A stretch of DNA of 64,000 nucleotides from Streptomyces sp. NRRL S-87 (GCF_000719335.1 NZ_JOGB01000009.1:62001-126000); one strand, 5' to 3'; shown: positions 1 to 10,569, numbered from the stretch's first letter. Notes: generated by a model not told the origin, from the letters alone. A program made the numbers and translations.

Positions 1-845
1 CGAAGGAACGAGCCCGGGATGGCCCGGTCGGTGCTGGTGAACTTCGTGGTGTGGTTGACGCAGTAGCGCGGGCGCGCGGCGCTGCCGGGGTGGCCGACGA
101 GCCGGACCGAGCGGTGGGCGTACCCGGCGTGCGTCAGGAGCCGGTCGGCGCCGACGACGTCCTGGACGCGGCGGCCGTCGGTCCGCGGGCCGACCTCGAC
201 GAACGCGACGTCGAGGAAGGCGGCCCGGTCGGCGCCCTGGGTGCGGTACCGGGGGTCGATCCAGATGCGGTTGGCGGCGCCGGCGGTGCGGGCCACGGGG
301 AAGAGCCCGTACGGCTGCGGGTTGGCCTTGGTGTAGCGGGGCACGAAGGCCATCCGGGCGTCGCGGGTGGTGCCGCCGAGGCAGTGCGCGGCCGTGAGGA
401 CGAGGCTGCGGCGGGGCGAGGCGATGACGCTGGCGGTGCAGAAGTAGGCCCGGGTGCCCCGCGTCAGGTACATCCGGCCCACCTGGGGCAGCCCGTCGAA
501 GTCGCGGCCGACGCCGAGGAGGCCGGGCGCCGGCGTGGGCGTGGCGGCCGGCGTCGGCGTCGGGTCCGGGATGGCCGCGGACCCGGAGCCCGCACCCGGC
601 GCCGCACCGGGGCCCGCCGCGGCGTCGACCGGAATCGCCGACGCCATGCGCGCGGGCGTCCAGAACGCCGCCGCATCCGCCGCCGCGGCGGACCAGGCCG
701 GCACCTTGGCGCCCTGCCCCGGTGCCGGCGCGGGGACCTCGGCCCCGGCGGTGCCCGCACCGCCCGTCAGCAGGACGAGGGCGAGGGCACCACCGAGGGC
801 GGCGGTGCGCAGCGGACGCGGGGACGGGGTGGGGGCACGGCGCAC
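1..845 (-). CDS. Secreted trypsin-like serine protease, 3' end cut by the window edge
   Basis: A GTG start at 845 follows an AGGAG ribosome site nine bases away. Residues 1-35 form a secretion signal (Arg/Pro-rich start, then an Ala/Leu/Val core and an AGA-type cleavage region). Residues 36-110 are an Ala/Pro/Thr-rich linker. The chymotrypsin fold follows: the catalytic His is H154 in LTAAHC, with C136 and C155 placed for the usual disulfide, and D211 in the FLDVAF segment fits the catalytic Asp. The nucleophile motif GDSGGP would lie beyond base 1, so the Ser cannot be checked. The role is extracellular proteolysis; the substrate is unknown. It lies 31 bases after the GntR regulator on the same strand, so the two may be co-transcribed. 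Confidence 0.85.
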   Translation of the reverse strand, partial: MRRAPTPSPRPLRTAALGGALALVLLTGGAGTAGAEVPAPAPGQGAKVPAWSAAAADAAAFWTPARMASAIPVDAAAGPGAAPGAGSGSAAIPDPTPTPAATPTPAPGLLGVGRDFDGLPQVGRMYLTRGTRAYFCTASVIASPRRSLVLTAAHCLGGTTRDARMAFVPRYTKANPQPYGLFPVARTAGAANRIWIDPRYRTQGADRAAFLDVAFVEVGPRTDGRRVQDVVGADRLLTHAGYAHRSVRLVGHPGSAARPRYCVNHTTKFTSTDRAIPGSFL

Positions 846-876
846 GGGCGGGTTCTCCTGACGGTGGTTCAGTAGG

Positions 877-1677
877 TCAACTGCCCGGCCCGCGGCCCGC
901 GGTGCGGGCCGCGGTCACGCCGGGACCCTGGTATTCAAACACCAGCTCGTCCCAGACCGGGGTGAAGGAGAGGTCCGTCACCTCCAGGACCCGGCCGCGG
1001 CCGTCGCGCACCAGCCGCCGTACGGCCGGCCGGGCGGACCTGCGCGAGAGGGTGATCGACTCGCGCATGGCGGGCCGCAGCCCGGCCCGGTCCATCCAGT
1101 GGTAGAGCAGCCGCAGGTCCGGCTGGTGGCCGCGGAGCCGGGCGCGGTAGCGCCGCAGTTCGGGGATCTCGTCCACCGCAACGGGCGAGAAGTGGGTGAG
1201 CGCCTCCTGGAGCACCTCCCCCATCGCCCCGAACGTGCAGTGCCGGTGGGCGAGTACGGGTTCTCCGGGGTCGACCGCGAGCAGGTCCGCCAGCGCCGCG
1301 GGTGCGCCCGCCAGGTACAGCCTGGCGTCCGTGCGTGCGCCGCCGGCGCCCGCACCGCCGGGGAAGACCGGCAGGTGTGCGGGGCGTCGGCCGGCCGGCG
1401 GCGGGTGCTCCGCGTCCGCCACGAACGATCCGCGCTTGTCCGTCACCACCAGGCCCTCCTCGCGCAGCTGCTGGAGCGCGCTGCGCAGCGTCTGGCGGTT
1501 GACGTCGAAGCGGGCGGCCAGCATCCGCTCGGCGGGAAGTCTCGATCCGGGCGGGAGCAGGCCGGCGTCCATGTCCCGGCGGATCTCCTCGGCGATGCGC
1601 AGGTACGCCGGAACCTGCGGTCGCGGACCGGCGCGCTCTGCGGACGCACGGGCGGTGGACGGCAGTGAGCGGGACAC
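877..1677 (-). CDS. GntR/HutC-family transcriptional regulator with UTRA domain
   Basis: 266 residues from a GTG at 1677, chosen because GGAGGT stands seven bases upstream; an ATG at 1740 would add a non-conserved tail and overlap the operator. An N-terminal winged helix (about 20-90) has the family pattern AYLRIAEEIRRDMDAG, RLPAERMLAARF and RQTLRSALQQL. The C-terminal part (about 105-255) looks like a UTRA ligand-binding domain. HutC/DasR-type proteins bind small acids or sugar phosphates; the ligand here cannot be read. A DasR-like palindrome lies 62-77 bases upstream, so autoregulation or DasR control is plausible. The secreted protease gene follows on the same strand. Confidence 0.88.
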   Translation of the reverse strand: MSRSLPSTARASAERAGPRPQVPAYLRIAEEIRRDMDAGLLPPGSRLPAERMLAARFDVNRQTLRSALQQLREEGLVVTDKRGSFVADAEHPPPAGRRPAHLPVFPGGAGAGGARTDARLYLAGAPAALADLLAVDPGEPVLAHRHCTFGAMGEVLQEALTHFSPVAVDEIPELRRYRARLRGHQPDLRLLYHWMDRAGLRPAMRESITLSRRSARPAVRRLVRDGRGRVLEVTDLSFTPVWDELVFEYQGPGVTAARTAGRGPGS

Positions 1678-1738
1678 GACAGGACCTCCAAGCTCACCAA
1701 CGGTGACGGGATGTGCGGGATACGCGACCAAACCTAGC

Positions 1739-1754
1739 ATTGGTCTATACCTCT
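1739..1754. promoter_or_regulatory. dre-like GntR/HutC operator
   Basis: ATTGGTCTATACCTCT matches 13 of 16 positions of the DasR-responsive element ACTGGTCTAGACCACT, as I remember that consensus; its core GGTCTATACC differs from GGTCTAGACC at one base. A second inverted repeat overlaps it, GACCAA (1726-1731) and TTGGTC (1740-1745) with an eight-base spacer. Its place just upstream of a GntR/UTRA gene suggests autoregulation; DasR binding is the alternative. Confidence 0.5.
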
Positions 1755-2057
1755 CCAGAACCCCGGACCGGCATCTGTCCGAAACCCGTCACCTGCCGTT
1801 CACATCCACCCACACCCCCTTTGACCTGCGGTAACCCCCTCCACCCAGACGACGGACCCTCAGTCGGGACGAGCCCCGGGCGCAGGGCCGCACCCGACGA
1901 CACTGTGGGCACCGCCCCCGCGCACCCCGGGGACCGACGCGCCCCAGTGCCCCGAACGGCGGCCCCCGCCACGCGAACGCACGACCGCACCGCTCCGGTC
2001 GGCTCCGGTCCGGTCCGGTCCGCTCCACCGAGAACCCCGGACGCGCCCCCGGTACGC

Positions 2058-2093
2058 CGAAGGGCCCGGAAGCCGCAGCTCCCGAGCCCTTCG
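2058..2093. terminator. Terminator hairpin after uppP
   Basis: CGAAGGGC (2058-2065) pairs with GCCCTTCG (2086-2093), with further CGG/CCG pairing inside. It lies 14 bases past the uppP stop. Confidence 0.6.
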
Positions 2094-2106
2094 ATCGATC
2101 CGTGCC

Positions 2107-2943
2107 TCAGGCCGACAGGACGCCCGTACCCAGCAGCCCGAACAGCAACAGGCCGATGACGATGCGGTAGATCACGAAGGCGTTGAAGGAGTGGCGCGCG
2201 ACGAACTTCAGCAGCCAGGCGATGGAGGCGTACGCAACGACGAACGAGACGGCCGTGCCGACCAGGAGGGGAACGGGGTCGACCCCCGCACCCACCGCGT
2301 CCTTCAGCTCGTACAGGCCGGCCCCCGTCAGCGCCGGAATGCCCAGGAAGAAGGACAGCCGGGTGGCGGCGACCCGGTCCAGGTCCAGCATCAGCGCGGT
2401 GGACATCGTCGCACCCGACCGCGAGAAGCCGGGGAAGAGCAGGGCCAGGATCTGCGAGCAGCCGACCAGCATGGCGTCCTTGAAACCGGTGTCGTCCTCG
2501 CCGCGCTTGTGCCGGCCCATCTGGTCGGCCGCCCACATCACGCCGGAGCCGACGATCAACGATCCGGCCACCACCCACAGCGAGGCCAGCGGGCCCTCGA
2601 TCAGCGGCTTGGCCGCCAGCCCCACCACCACGATCGGGAGCGTGGCGAAGATGACCCACCACGCGAACTGGTAGTCGTGGTGGTAACGCTCCTCCTTGTC
2701 GGCCAGCCCGCGCACCCAGGCCCTGACGATCCGCACGATGTCCTTGAAGAAGTACACCAGCACCGCCGCGATCGCCCCGACCTGGATGACCGCCGTGAAG
2801 CCCACGACCGAGTCGTCGCCGACGGGGATGCCCATCAGCCCCTCGGTGATCTTGAGGTGGCCGGTGGAGGAGACCGGCAGGAACTCGGTCACGCCCTCCA
2901 CGACGCCGAGGATCACGGCCTGACCGACGCTGATTGCACTCAT
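2107..2943 (-). CDS. uppP: Undecaprenyl-diphosphatase UppP (BacA)
   Basis: 278 residues, the normal length for the family. This membrane enzyme removes a phosphate from undecaprenyl pyrophosphate so that the lipid carrier of peptidoglycan precursors can be reused; overproduction gives bacitracin resistance. Both family signatures are present: EGVTEFLPVSSTGHL near the N-terminus and LFPGFSRSGAT in the middle, with about eight hydrophobic helices. The start MSAISVGQ matches homologues; an ATG nine bases upstream (2952) is an alternative and neither has a strong ribosome site. It stands alone, followed by a terminator. Confidence 0.95.
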   Translation of the reverse strand: MSAISVGQAVILGVVEGVTEFLPVSSTGHLKITEGLMGIPVGDDSVVGFTAVIQVGAIAAVLVYFFKDIVRIVRAWVRGLADKEERYHHDYQFAWWVIFATLPIVVVGLAAKPLIEGPLASLWVVAGSLIVGSGVMWAADQMGRHKRGEDDTGFKDAMLVGCSQILALLFPGFSRSGATMSTALMLDLDRVAATRLSFFLGIPALTGAGLYELKDAVGAGVDPVPLLVGTAVSFVVAYASIAWLLKFVARHSFNAFVIYRIVIGLLLFGLLGTGVLSA

Positions 2944-3106
2944 GGGTTCCATCTCATGACACGCTCGGGAACGGGCACTGTACGCGCGCGCACTCTACAC
3001 AGCCGTCCGGGCGCCCCGTACGGCGTACGCCCGCCGGGCCGGCGCCGAGGCACACGCCGGCGCCGCGCCGACGGCGACCGGCGACCGACACCCGGGAGGG
3101 AAAGCG

Positions 3107-3799
3107 ATGTACGAGGCCTTCGAGGAGCTGTCCACGCCACTGGTGGCCGACGCGTGCGTGCGGCTGGGCGTCCCGCTGCGGGCTGCTCCGGCCGGGATCG
3201 GGGCCGTGGTCGAGGGCACCCGGCTGGCCGGCCGCGCCCTGCCCGCACGCCACTACGGCAGCGTGGACGTGTTCCTGGAGGCGTACGCGTCCGCCCGCCC
3301 GGGTGACGTCCTGGTGATCGACAACGGCGGCCGCACGGACGAGGCCTGCATCGGCGACCTGACCGTCCTGGAGGCCCGGGCGGCGGGCGTCGCGGGGCTG
3401 GTCGTGTGGGGGTTGCACCGGGACACCCCGGAACTGGTGGAGATCGGGCTGCCGGTGTTCAGCTACGGCGCCTGCCCGGCCGGTCCGGTACGGGTGGACC
3501 CGCGCGAGCCCGAGGCCCTGACCACGGCCCGCTTCGGCGGGCACGCGGTGGACGCGGCGGACGCCGTGTTCGCGGACGCGGACGGAGTGCTGTTCGTGGC
3601 CGCGGACCGGGTGCCGGAGGTCCTGGAGACCGCGCGGGGCATCCACCGCACCGAGCGCGAGCAGGCGCGACTGATCCGTGCCGGTCGCACGCTGCGCGAC
3701 CAGACGGACTTCACGGGCTACCTGGAGCGGCGGGCGGCGGACCCGTCCTACACCTTCCGCGCGCACCTGCGCCGGATCGGCGGCGCGATCGAGGAGTAG
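3107..3799 (+). CDS. RraA-family protein, probable class II pyruvate aldolase
   Basis: 230 residues, ATG behind GGAGG. The RraA/HMG-aldolase fold is evident from VIDNGGRTDEACIGD and the full G-D-x20-R-D signature (GD of ACIGDL, then exactly 20 residues to the RD of GLHRDTPE), which in the family binds the divalent metal and pyruvate and separates real aldolases (4-hydroxy-4-methyl-2-oxoglutarate/oxaloacetate type) from the RNase E inhibitor RraA. A metal-dependent aldolase or oxaloacetate decarboxylase is therefore more likely than RNase regulation. The C-terminal extension is long and helical. A single gene closed by a strong terminator. Confidence 0.82.
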   Translation: MYEAFEELSTPLVADACVRLGVPLRAAPAGIGAVVEGTRLAGRALPARHYGSVDVFLEAYASARPGDVLVIDNGGRTDEACIGDLTVLEARAAGVAGLVVWGLHRDTPELVEIGLPVFSYGACPAGPVRVDPREPEALTTARFGGHAVDAADAVFADADGVLFVAADRVPEVLETARGIHRTEREQARLIRAGRTLRDQTDFTGYLERRAADPSYTFRAHLRRIGGAIEE

Positions 3800-3806
3800 G
3801 CGGACG

Positions 3807-3855
3807 GCGGTCTCCCGTGTGGGCGGGCAGCGGTCTCCCCCACACGGGAGACCGC
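3807..3855. terminator. Strong terminator after the RraA-family gene
   Basis: GCGGTCTCCCGTGTGGG (3807-3823) is perfectly complementary to 3839-3855, a 17-base stem with a 15-base loop that itself repeats part of the arm (GCGGTCTCC). Confidence 0.88.
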
Positions 3856-3942
3856 TGCGGGCCCGAGACGGGGCGGTTTCACGCCAGGTACGGACATAAG
3901 TTACTTATCAGTATGTAGTGACTTCGCATGCCCTGGCGCGTA

Positions 3943-5624
<1,682 letters not shown>

Positions 5625-5663
5625 GGCGCACGCACCACCGCCGCCGCGCATGACGGCACGGAC

Positions 5664-5701
5664 GGGGCCGACCGGTGCGACCGGTGCGGCCGGTCGGCCC
5701 C
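5664..5701. terminator. Bidirectional terminator
   Basis: GGGGCCGACCGG (5664-5675) pairs perfectly with CCGGTCGGCCCC (5690-5701). It lies between the convergent cholesterol oxidase and AhpD-like genes. Confidence 0.8.
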
Positions 5702-5709
5702 GGTCCGCG

Positions 5710-6189
5710 TCAGTGCGTGGGCAGGACGCACACGGAGTCGAGCCCCAGCACGTGGTTGAGCCGCCCGAACGCCAGCCACGAGCCGATGCTCATGCTCAGC
5801 TCGACGATCTCGACCTGGCTGTAGTGGGCGGTCATCCGCTCCCAGAACCCCTCGTCGAGGTTGTGGTGGTCGAGCGCGTACCGCTCGGCGTACTCGGCGG
5901 CCAGCCGGGTGCGCTCGTCGAAGCGGTCGGTCGTGCGCCATTCGGTGACGGCGCCGGCGAACTCCTCCTCGACCTTCTCCCCGTCGCGCTCGGTGCGCCA
6001 GTCGAGGCAGAAGTGGCAGCCGTTGATCTGCGCGATGCGCAGCCGGGCGGCCTCGAACTCGCGCAGTCCCAGGGTGGTGTGGGCGTACACGGACAGCGAG
6101 AAGTTGGCGGCGGCCATGCCGATGCCGGGGACCATGTCGCCCCAGACGTAGCCGATGGGCTCCTGGCCCTCGGGGATGTCGATGATCAT
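5710..6189 (-). CDS. Carboxymuconolactone decarboxylase/AhpD-like protein
   Basis: 159 residues from an ATG at 6189, with GGAAGG upstream. The fold is all helical and carries the redox pair CHFC with the following acidic and aromatic residues (NGCHFCLDW), as in AhpD-like alkylhydroperoxidases. Such proteins reduce peroxides through the Cys pair or act on small acids; the substrate is unknown. The ATG overlaps the stop of the upstream reductase as ATGA, so translation is coupled and the two probably work together. Confidence 0.85.
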   Translation of the reverse strand: MIIDIPEGQEPIGYVWGDMVPGIGMAAANFSLSVYAHTTLGLREFEAARLRIAQINGCHFCLDWRTERDGEKVEEEFAGAVTEWRTTDRFDERTRLAAEYAERYALDHHNLDEGFWERMTAHYSQVEIVELSMSIGSWLAFGRLNHVLGLDSVCVLPTH

Positions 6190-7268
6190 GTCCGTTCGGT
6201 CCTTCCGAGTTTGCCGACGGCGGGGCGCAGCGGGACGTCGAGGGCGTCGTAGAGGCCCGGTTCGGCGTCGACGAGCCAGTCGATGGCGTTGACCAGGCGG
6301 CCCACGGCGGTGGCGTTGCCGCCCGCGGAGCGGTTCTCGCCCTCGTCGGACGCCTCGACGGTGACCTCGATGCGCGGGCGGCCCTCGATGATCACGCGGT
6401 GGGCGCCGGAGCCGTCCGGCGGCTGCGGCCAGTCGGGGGCGCAGGAGGGGTGGATGCGCGTGACGTGCTCGATGACGATGCGGGGCTCCCCCGCGACGAT
6501 GCCCTGGACCTCGAAGCGGACGGCCCCCTGGGTGCCGGCCTCGAACCCGCCCATGGTCCGGGTGGTGACGGTGCGCTCCAGCGGGCGCCGCTCCAGGGTC
6601 TCGCGTATGTCGTCGAGTTCGACGCCCAGGGCCCGGGCCATCATGCGGATCTGGCCGCCCCACACCATCGTGGGGACGGAGGGGAAGAGCATGGGCGGCT
6701 CGTAGTCCATGGGGTGGCCCATGCCGACGAGGTGGCGTACGGAGTCGGGCTGGTCGTACGTGGAGTAGTCGAAGACCTCCTGGCAGCGGACGGCCTCGAC
6801 GGTGGAGCCGAGTCCGCTCACCAGGAGCGGCAGGACGTCGTTGCCCCAGCCGGGGTCGACGCCGGAGGAGAACAGCGAGCCGCCGCCCTCGGCCACCGCG
6901 GCCGCCACCGGGTCGCGGAACTCCGGCGGCGCGCCCCGGTGGTCGTAGAGCGGGTAGAGGGCGGGGGTGACGACGACGGCCCCGGCGGCGACCGCCCGGA
7001 CCACGTCGGCCAGGGCCTCGTCGGGGCGGATGTCACCCGAGGCGGCGTACACCACGGCCCGGGGCCGGGCGTCGAGCACGGTGCCGACGTCGTCGGTGGC
7101 GGCCACGCCCAGGGCGCGGTCGAGGCCGGCGAGGGCGCCGGCGTCCCGGCCGACCTTGGCGGGATCGTGGACGAGGACTGCGGTGAGCTGCAGGGCCGGA
7201 TGGGCCTCGACGGCACGGATGGCCGCGCGGCCGACGTTGCCGGTGCCCCAGACAACCGTGGGAATCAT
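6186..7268 (-). CDS. DapB-like NAD(P)-dependent oxidoreductase
   Basis: 360 residues from an ATG at 7268. The N-terminal Rossmann loop is WGTGNVGRAAI. The layout fits the dihydrodipicolinate-reductase-like group that includes 2,4-diaminopentanoate dehydrogenase and related amine or imine dehydrogenases, not true DapB, which is about 270 residues. Typical features are ASGDIRPDEAL, SSGVDPGWGNDVLPLL and the catalytic-domain segment GMGHPMDYEPP. The reaction is inferred only as NAD(P)-dependent. It is coupled (ATGA) to the AhpD-like gene. The ribosome site is weak. Confidence 0.8.
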   Translation of the reverse strand: MIPTVVWGTGNVGRAAIRAVEAHPALQLTAVLVHDPAKVGRDAGALAGLDRALGVAATDDVGTVLDARPRAVVYAASGDIRPDEALADVVRAVAAGAVVVTPALYPLYDHRGAPPEFRDPVAAAVAEGGGSLFSSGVDPGWGNDVLPLLVSGLGSTVEAVRCQEVFDYSTYDQPDSVRHLVGMGHPMDYEPPMLFPSVPTMVWGGQIRMMARALGVELDDIRETLERRPLERTVTTRTMGGFEAGTQGAVRFEVQGIVAGEPRIVIEHVTRIHPSCAPDWPQPPDGSGAHRVIIEGRPRIEVTVEASDEGENRSAGGNATAVGRLVNAIDWLVDAEPGLYDALDVPLRPAVGKLGRTERT

Positions 7269-7340
7269 GCGCGGAGGGTAGCCACCGCCCCTGCAGGAGC
7301 CCAGTGCCGTGAACGATGATTTTCGGCTACCCGCCGGTTC

Positions 7341-7370
7341 GGGGACGGGAGGGGACGGGAGGGGACGGGA
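7341..7370. repeat. Three exact 10-base tandem repeats
   Basis: GGGGACGGGA occurs three times in a row, in the gap between the divergent DapB-like and FG-GAP genes. Simple-sequence origin is likely; it could affect promoter spacing. Confidence 0.6.
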
Positions 7371-7502
7371 CGGGCGCGCATCGCCACCCGCACCCCAACT
7401 GCCCTGGCGGGAAAGAGGGGTGACGGTAGGGTGCACGGGACGTGCGGGGGCGCGACACACGTGCTGTCCGGGCTCCCGCGAAGCTCTCGCAGGGGGAGAC
7501 CT

Positions 7503-9293
7503 TTGTTCCACAGACCCGTCACGGAAACCATCACGCGCACCGGCCTGCTCGCGGCCGGCACGGCCCTCGCACTCTCCGCCGGCCTGCTCCTCGCGGGCCC
7601 CGGCGCGGCCGCCGCCACCGCGCCGGCCCGAACCGCCCTCGCCACGCCGACCGGGCCCGCGGCGAGCGCCGCGCGGCCGCACGGCCCCGGCGGCAGACTC
7701 TTCGAGCACGCCTTCGGACCGGCCGTGCGGCCCCAGGACTCCCACGCCGCCGCCAGGGCGAGGGCCAAGCCGCTTCACGACATCGACCTCGACGGGGTCA
7801 GCGACCTCATATCCCAGGAGAACGACGGCTCGACCTGGGCGTGGCCGACCCGCACGGGCAGCGAGCCCAAGCCGTTCACCGTCAAGTCCACCGACCCGGC
7901 CGAGCAGTTCGTCGACTTCATCCCGGTCGGCAACCTGGGCGCCGAGCTCTTCCCCGAGTTCCTCACCCTGTCCTCCGACGGCCGGCTCTCGCTGTACTCG
8001 GCCATCCCCGACCGCACGACGACGCCGTACTGGGTGGGACGCGGCTGGCAGGCCTACAACAAGGTCGTCGCGCCGGGCGACCTCACCAAGGACGGCAAGC
8101 CCGACCTGCTGGCCCGCACCTTCTCGGGCGACCTCTACCTCTACAAGGGCACGGGCAGCCTGACCGGCACCCCGTTCGCCCCGCGCGTCAGGGTCGGCAC
8201 CGGTTGGGGAGCGTACGACCAGCTCATCGGGGCCAACGACGTGGACGGCGACGGCGTCGGCGACGTGCTGGCCCGGTCGCTGGACGGCACGCTCTGGTTC
8301 TTCAAGGGCACCGGCTCCGCCACCGCACCGCTGCGCACCCGGACGAAGGTCGGCACGGGCTGGAACACGTACAACCAGATCGTCGCCGCCGACGACCAGA
8401 ACGGCGACGGCCTCGCCGACCTGTACGCGCGCAAGCGCAACGGCTACGTCTACACGTACGACGCCAAGGGCGGCGGCACGTTCGCCGCTCCGCGGCGCGG
8501 CGGCAGCGGCTGGGACGGCACCTGCTTCCTCATCGGGGCCGGCACCACGCAGGTGTACGGACGCAGCCAGGCGCTCGCCGTCCGTGCGGCGGACCGGAGC
8601 TGGTGGAAGCTGGAGAACACGGCGAACGGCCGGTTCGACGACCCGGACGAGATCGACTGGGACCCGGGCACGAAGCCCGCGGCCGGCGGCCGCTTCGCGT
8701 ACGCCACCGCGCTGCACCACCGCAACCACGCCAGCTTCGTCACCCAGTACGGCAGCAAGCTGACCATCGCCGGCCGCGTCGCCAGCACGTCCTGGACGTA
8801 CGACACCACGGTCGGCCCCGGCGACCTGACCGGCGACGGCAAGGGCGACCTGCTCGCCCTCGGCGCCGACGGGATCCTGTGGCTCTACCCGGGCGACGGG
8901 GCGTACCAGACCCGCCTCGGCGCCCGGATCAAGGTCGGCGGCGGCTGGGGCCCGTACCGCCACGCGCTGTTCGGCGCGGGCGACTACAGCGGGGACGGCC
9001 GGGCCGACCTGTTCGCCCGCGGCGCCGCCGGGCTCTTCCTCTACAAGGGGACGGGCTCCGCGGCCCGTCCCTTCGAGCGCCCGGTGAAGGTCGCCGGCCC
9101 TCGCGACTGGAGCGGCTACAACGCGGTCGTGACCCCTGGTGACCTCGACGGCGACGGCCGCAGCGACCTGGTCGCCCGCGACGCCGCGGGCGACGTCTGG
9201 CGCTACAGCTCCACGGGCCGCTCGGGTACCGCCACGCTCCGGCCCCGCGTGAAGATCGCGTCCGGCTGGAACGTGTACGGCCTCTTCTTCTAG
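7503..9293 (+). CDS. Secreted FG-GAP/VCBS repeat protein
   Basis: 596 residues if translation starts at the TTG at 7503, which has GGGGGAGA six bases upstream; an ATG at 7431 would put 24 odd residues before the signal peptide. The signal runs to about GAAAATAPA. The rest is roughly ten blade-like repeats in which calcium-binding loops of the type DxDxDGxxD occur (DIDLDGVSDL, DVDGDGVGDVL, DQNGDGLADL, GDLDGDGRSDL), each followed by a strand ending in LYKGTG or similar. This gives an extracellular beta-propeller. No catalytic domain is visible; adhesion or ligand binding is the usual guess. Confidence 0.82.
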   Translation: MFHRPVTETITRTGLLAAGTALALSAGLLLAGPGAAAATAPARTALATPTGPAASAARPHGPGGRLFEHAFGPAVRPQDSHAAARARAKPLHDIDLDGVSDLISQENDGSTWAWPTRTGSEPKPFTVKSTDPAEQFVDFIPVGNLGAELFPEFLTLSSDGRLSLYSAIPDRTTTPYWVGRGWQAYNKVVAPGDLTKDGKPDLLARTFSGDLYLYKGTGSLTGTPFAPRVRVGTGWGAYDQLIGANDVDGDGVGDVLARSLDGTLWFFKGTGSATAPLRTRTKVGTGWNTYNQIVAADDQNGDGLADLYARKRNGYVYTYDAKGGGTFAAPRRGGSGWDGTCFLIGAGTTQVYGRSQALAVRAADRSWWKLENTANGRFDDPDEIDWDPGTKPAAGGRFAYATALHHRNHASFVTQYGSKLTIAGRVASTSWTYDTTVGPGDLTGDGKGDLLALGADGILWLYPGDGAYQTRLGARIKVGGGWGPYRHALFGAGDYSGDGRADLFARGAAGLFLYKGTGSAARPFERPVKVAGPRDWSGYNAVVTPGDLDGDGRSDLVARDAAGDVWRYSSTGRSGTATLRPRVKIASGWNVYGLFF

Positions 9294-9315
9294 GGACGCA
9301 CGGGTCCGGGGCCGG

Positions 9316-10569
9316 TCACGGCCGGTCCCGGACGGCCCGGGGCGCCCCGGACGGCTCCTCGGCCAGGACGGCCCGGGGCGCCCCGGACGGCTCCTCGGCC
9401 AGGACGGCCCGGGACGCCCCGGACGGCTCCTCGGCCACGCGTTCGACGGCGACCAGGGCCGCGTCGTCGCCCAGGCGGCCGCCCACGTGGGCCAGCAGGT
9501 CGGCGCACAGGTGGTCGAGCAGGGCCCGGGGCGCGTGGCCGGGCGCTGCCGCCACCCGCTCGGCGAGCGGGTAGAAGCGGCCGTGCGCGTCGCGGGCCTC
9601 GACCACGCCGTCGGTGTAGAGCAGCAGCAGGTCGCCCGGCTCGAAGGCGAAGGTCTGCGGGTCGAGGGTGGCGGGGACGAACTCGGTGAGCCCGAGCGGC
9701 GGGGCCGGGTCCGCGACCTCCAGCTGCTGGACGCGGCCCGCCCGCAGCAGCAGGGGCGGTGGGTGGCCGCAGTTGAGGATGCGCAGCACCCGTTCCTCGT
9801 CGGGTACGTCGATGACGGCGGCGGTGGTGAACGCCTCGACGCGCTCGCCTGGGTCGTCGCCCGGGTCCGGGCCGGCGTCCCGGTCGGCCGTGATCGCGTC
9901 CTCGCGGTCCGCGGAGACCGTGCCCTCGACGTAGGCGACCAGGCCGGGCAGGTCGGTCTCCTGGTGGGCCGCGGCCCGGAAGGCGCCGAGCACCAGCGCC
10001 GCGTCGCCGACCGCCTCCAGCCCCTTGCCCCGTACGTCGCCGATGATCAGGCGGGTGCCGTGCGCGGTGCGGGCGCAGGCGTACAGGTCGCCGCCGATCT
10101 CCGCCTCGGCCTCGGCGGCGAGGTAGACGGAGGCCAGTCGCAGCGGTCCGACCTGGTCGCGCAGCGGCCGCAGCACCACCCGCTGGGCCGCCTCCGCCAC
10201 CGTGCGCAGCTGGGTGAGTTCGCGCTCGCGGACCTCGCGGAGGTGGGCGAAGCCGGTCACGAAGGCCGAGATCAGGACCAGCGCGACGAGCTGCAGGGTG
10301 TGGTTGAGGTCGCTGACCGTGGTGCGGGACGCCGCGACGGTGGCCTGGGCCAGCACGGCGATCAGCCCGACCAGGGCGGTGGCGCGGGGGCCGCGGAAGG
10401 AGGCGGTCAGGGCCGGGGCGGCGGCCAGGAACGGCCCCAGGTGCACGTCCGGCGGGGACAGCACGTCCCCCACGGTCACGACCACGATGAGTGCGATCGG
10501 TACCGCCAGCAGCGCGTTCCGCCCCCTGGGGGACGGGTGCCGGCTCGCCGCCAATGACCGGAGGTCCAT
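9316..10569 (-). CDS. Membrane SpoIIE-type serine/threonine phosphatase
   Basis: 417 residues, ATG at 10569 behind AGGAGG. Four or so N-terminal membrane helices (about 18-108) lead through a short coiled linker (REVRERELTQLRTVAEAAQ) to a PP2C/SpoIIE domain. Metal-binding and core motifs are EIGGDLYA, GDVRGKG, ILNCGHPPPLLL, LLLYTDGVVEAR and GDDAALV. Such proteins dephosphorylate anti-anti-sigma factors in partner-switching cascades; no partner gene is nearby. The C-terminus carries three copies of a 12-residue repeat (AVLAEEPSGAPR type), encoded by a 36-base tandem repeat, absent from the catalytic fold and likely variable between strains. Confidence 0.9.
   Translation of the reverse strand: MDLRSLAASRHPSPRGRNALLAVPIALIVVVTVGDVLSPPDVHLGPFLAAAPALTASFRGPRATALVGLIAVLAQATVAASRTTVSDLNHTLQLVALVLISAFVTGFAHLREVRERELTQLRTVAEAAQRVVLRPLRDQVGPLRLASVYLAAEAEAEIGGDLYACARTAHGTRLIIGDVRGKGLEAVGDAALVLGAFRAAAHQETDLPGLVAYVEGTVSADREDAITADRDAGPDPGDDPGERVEAFTTAAVIDVPDEERVLRILNCGHPPPLLLRAGRVQQLEVADPAPPLGLTEFVPATLDPQTFAFEPGDLLLLYTDGVVEARDAHGRFYPLAERVAAAPGHAPRALLDHLCADLLAHVGGRLGDDAALVAVERVAEEPSGASRAVLAEEPSGAPRAVLAEEPSGAPRAVRDRP
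9330..9437. repeat. Three tandem 36-base units at the 3' end of the phosphatase gene
   Basis: Units at 9330-9365, 9366-9401 and 9402-9437; the first two are identical and the third differs by one base. The unit is a multiple of three, so copy number changes only the length of the protein tail. Confidence 0.9.

Larger units (their letters stand above)
1678..2106. other. 429-base gap between uppP and the GntR gene
   Basis: No credible gene. It holds the uppP terminator at 2058-2093, a GC-rich stretch with a CCGGT tandem repeat near 2000-2025, and the GntR promoter region with overlapping palindromes at 1726-1754. Nothing else recognised. Confidence 0.6.

Noticed and set aside
6186..8963. A 925-codon minus-strand frame extending the DapB-like gene upstream
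   Set aside because: The family begins at the ATG at 7268; the upstream part is antisense to the FG-GAP protein.
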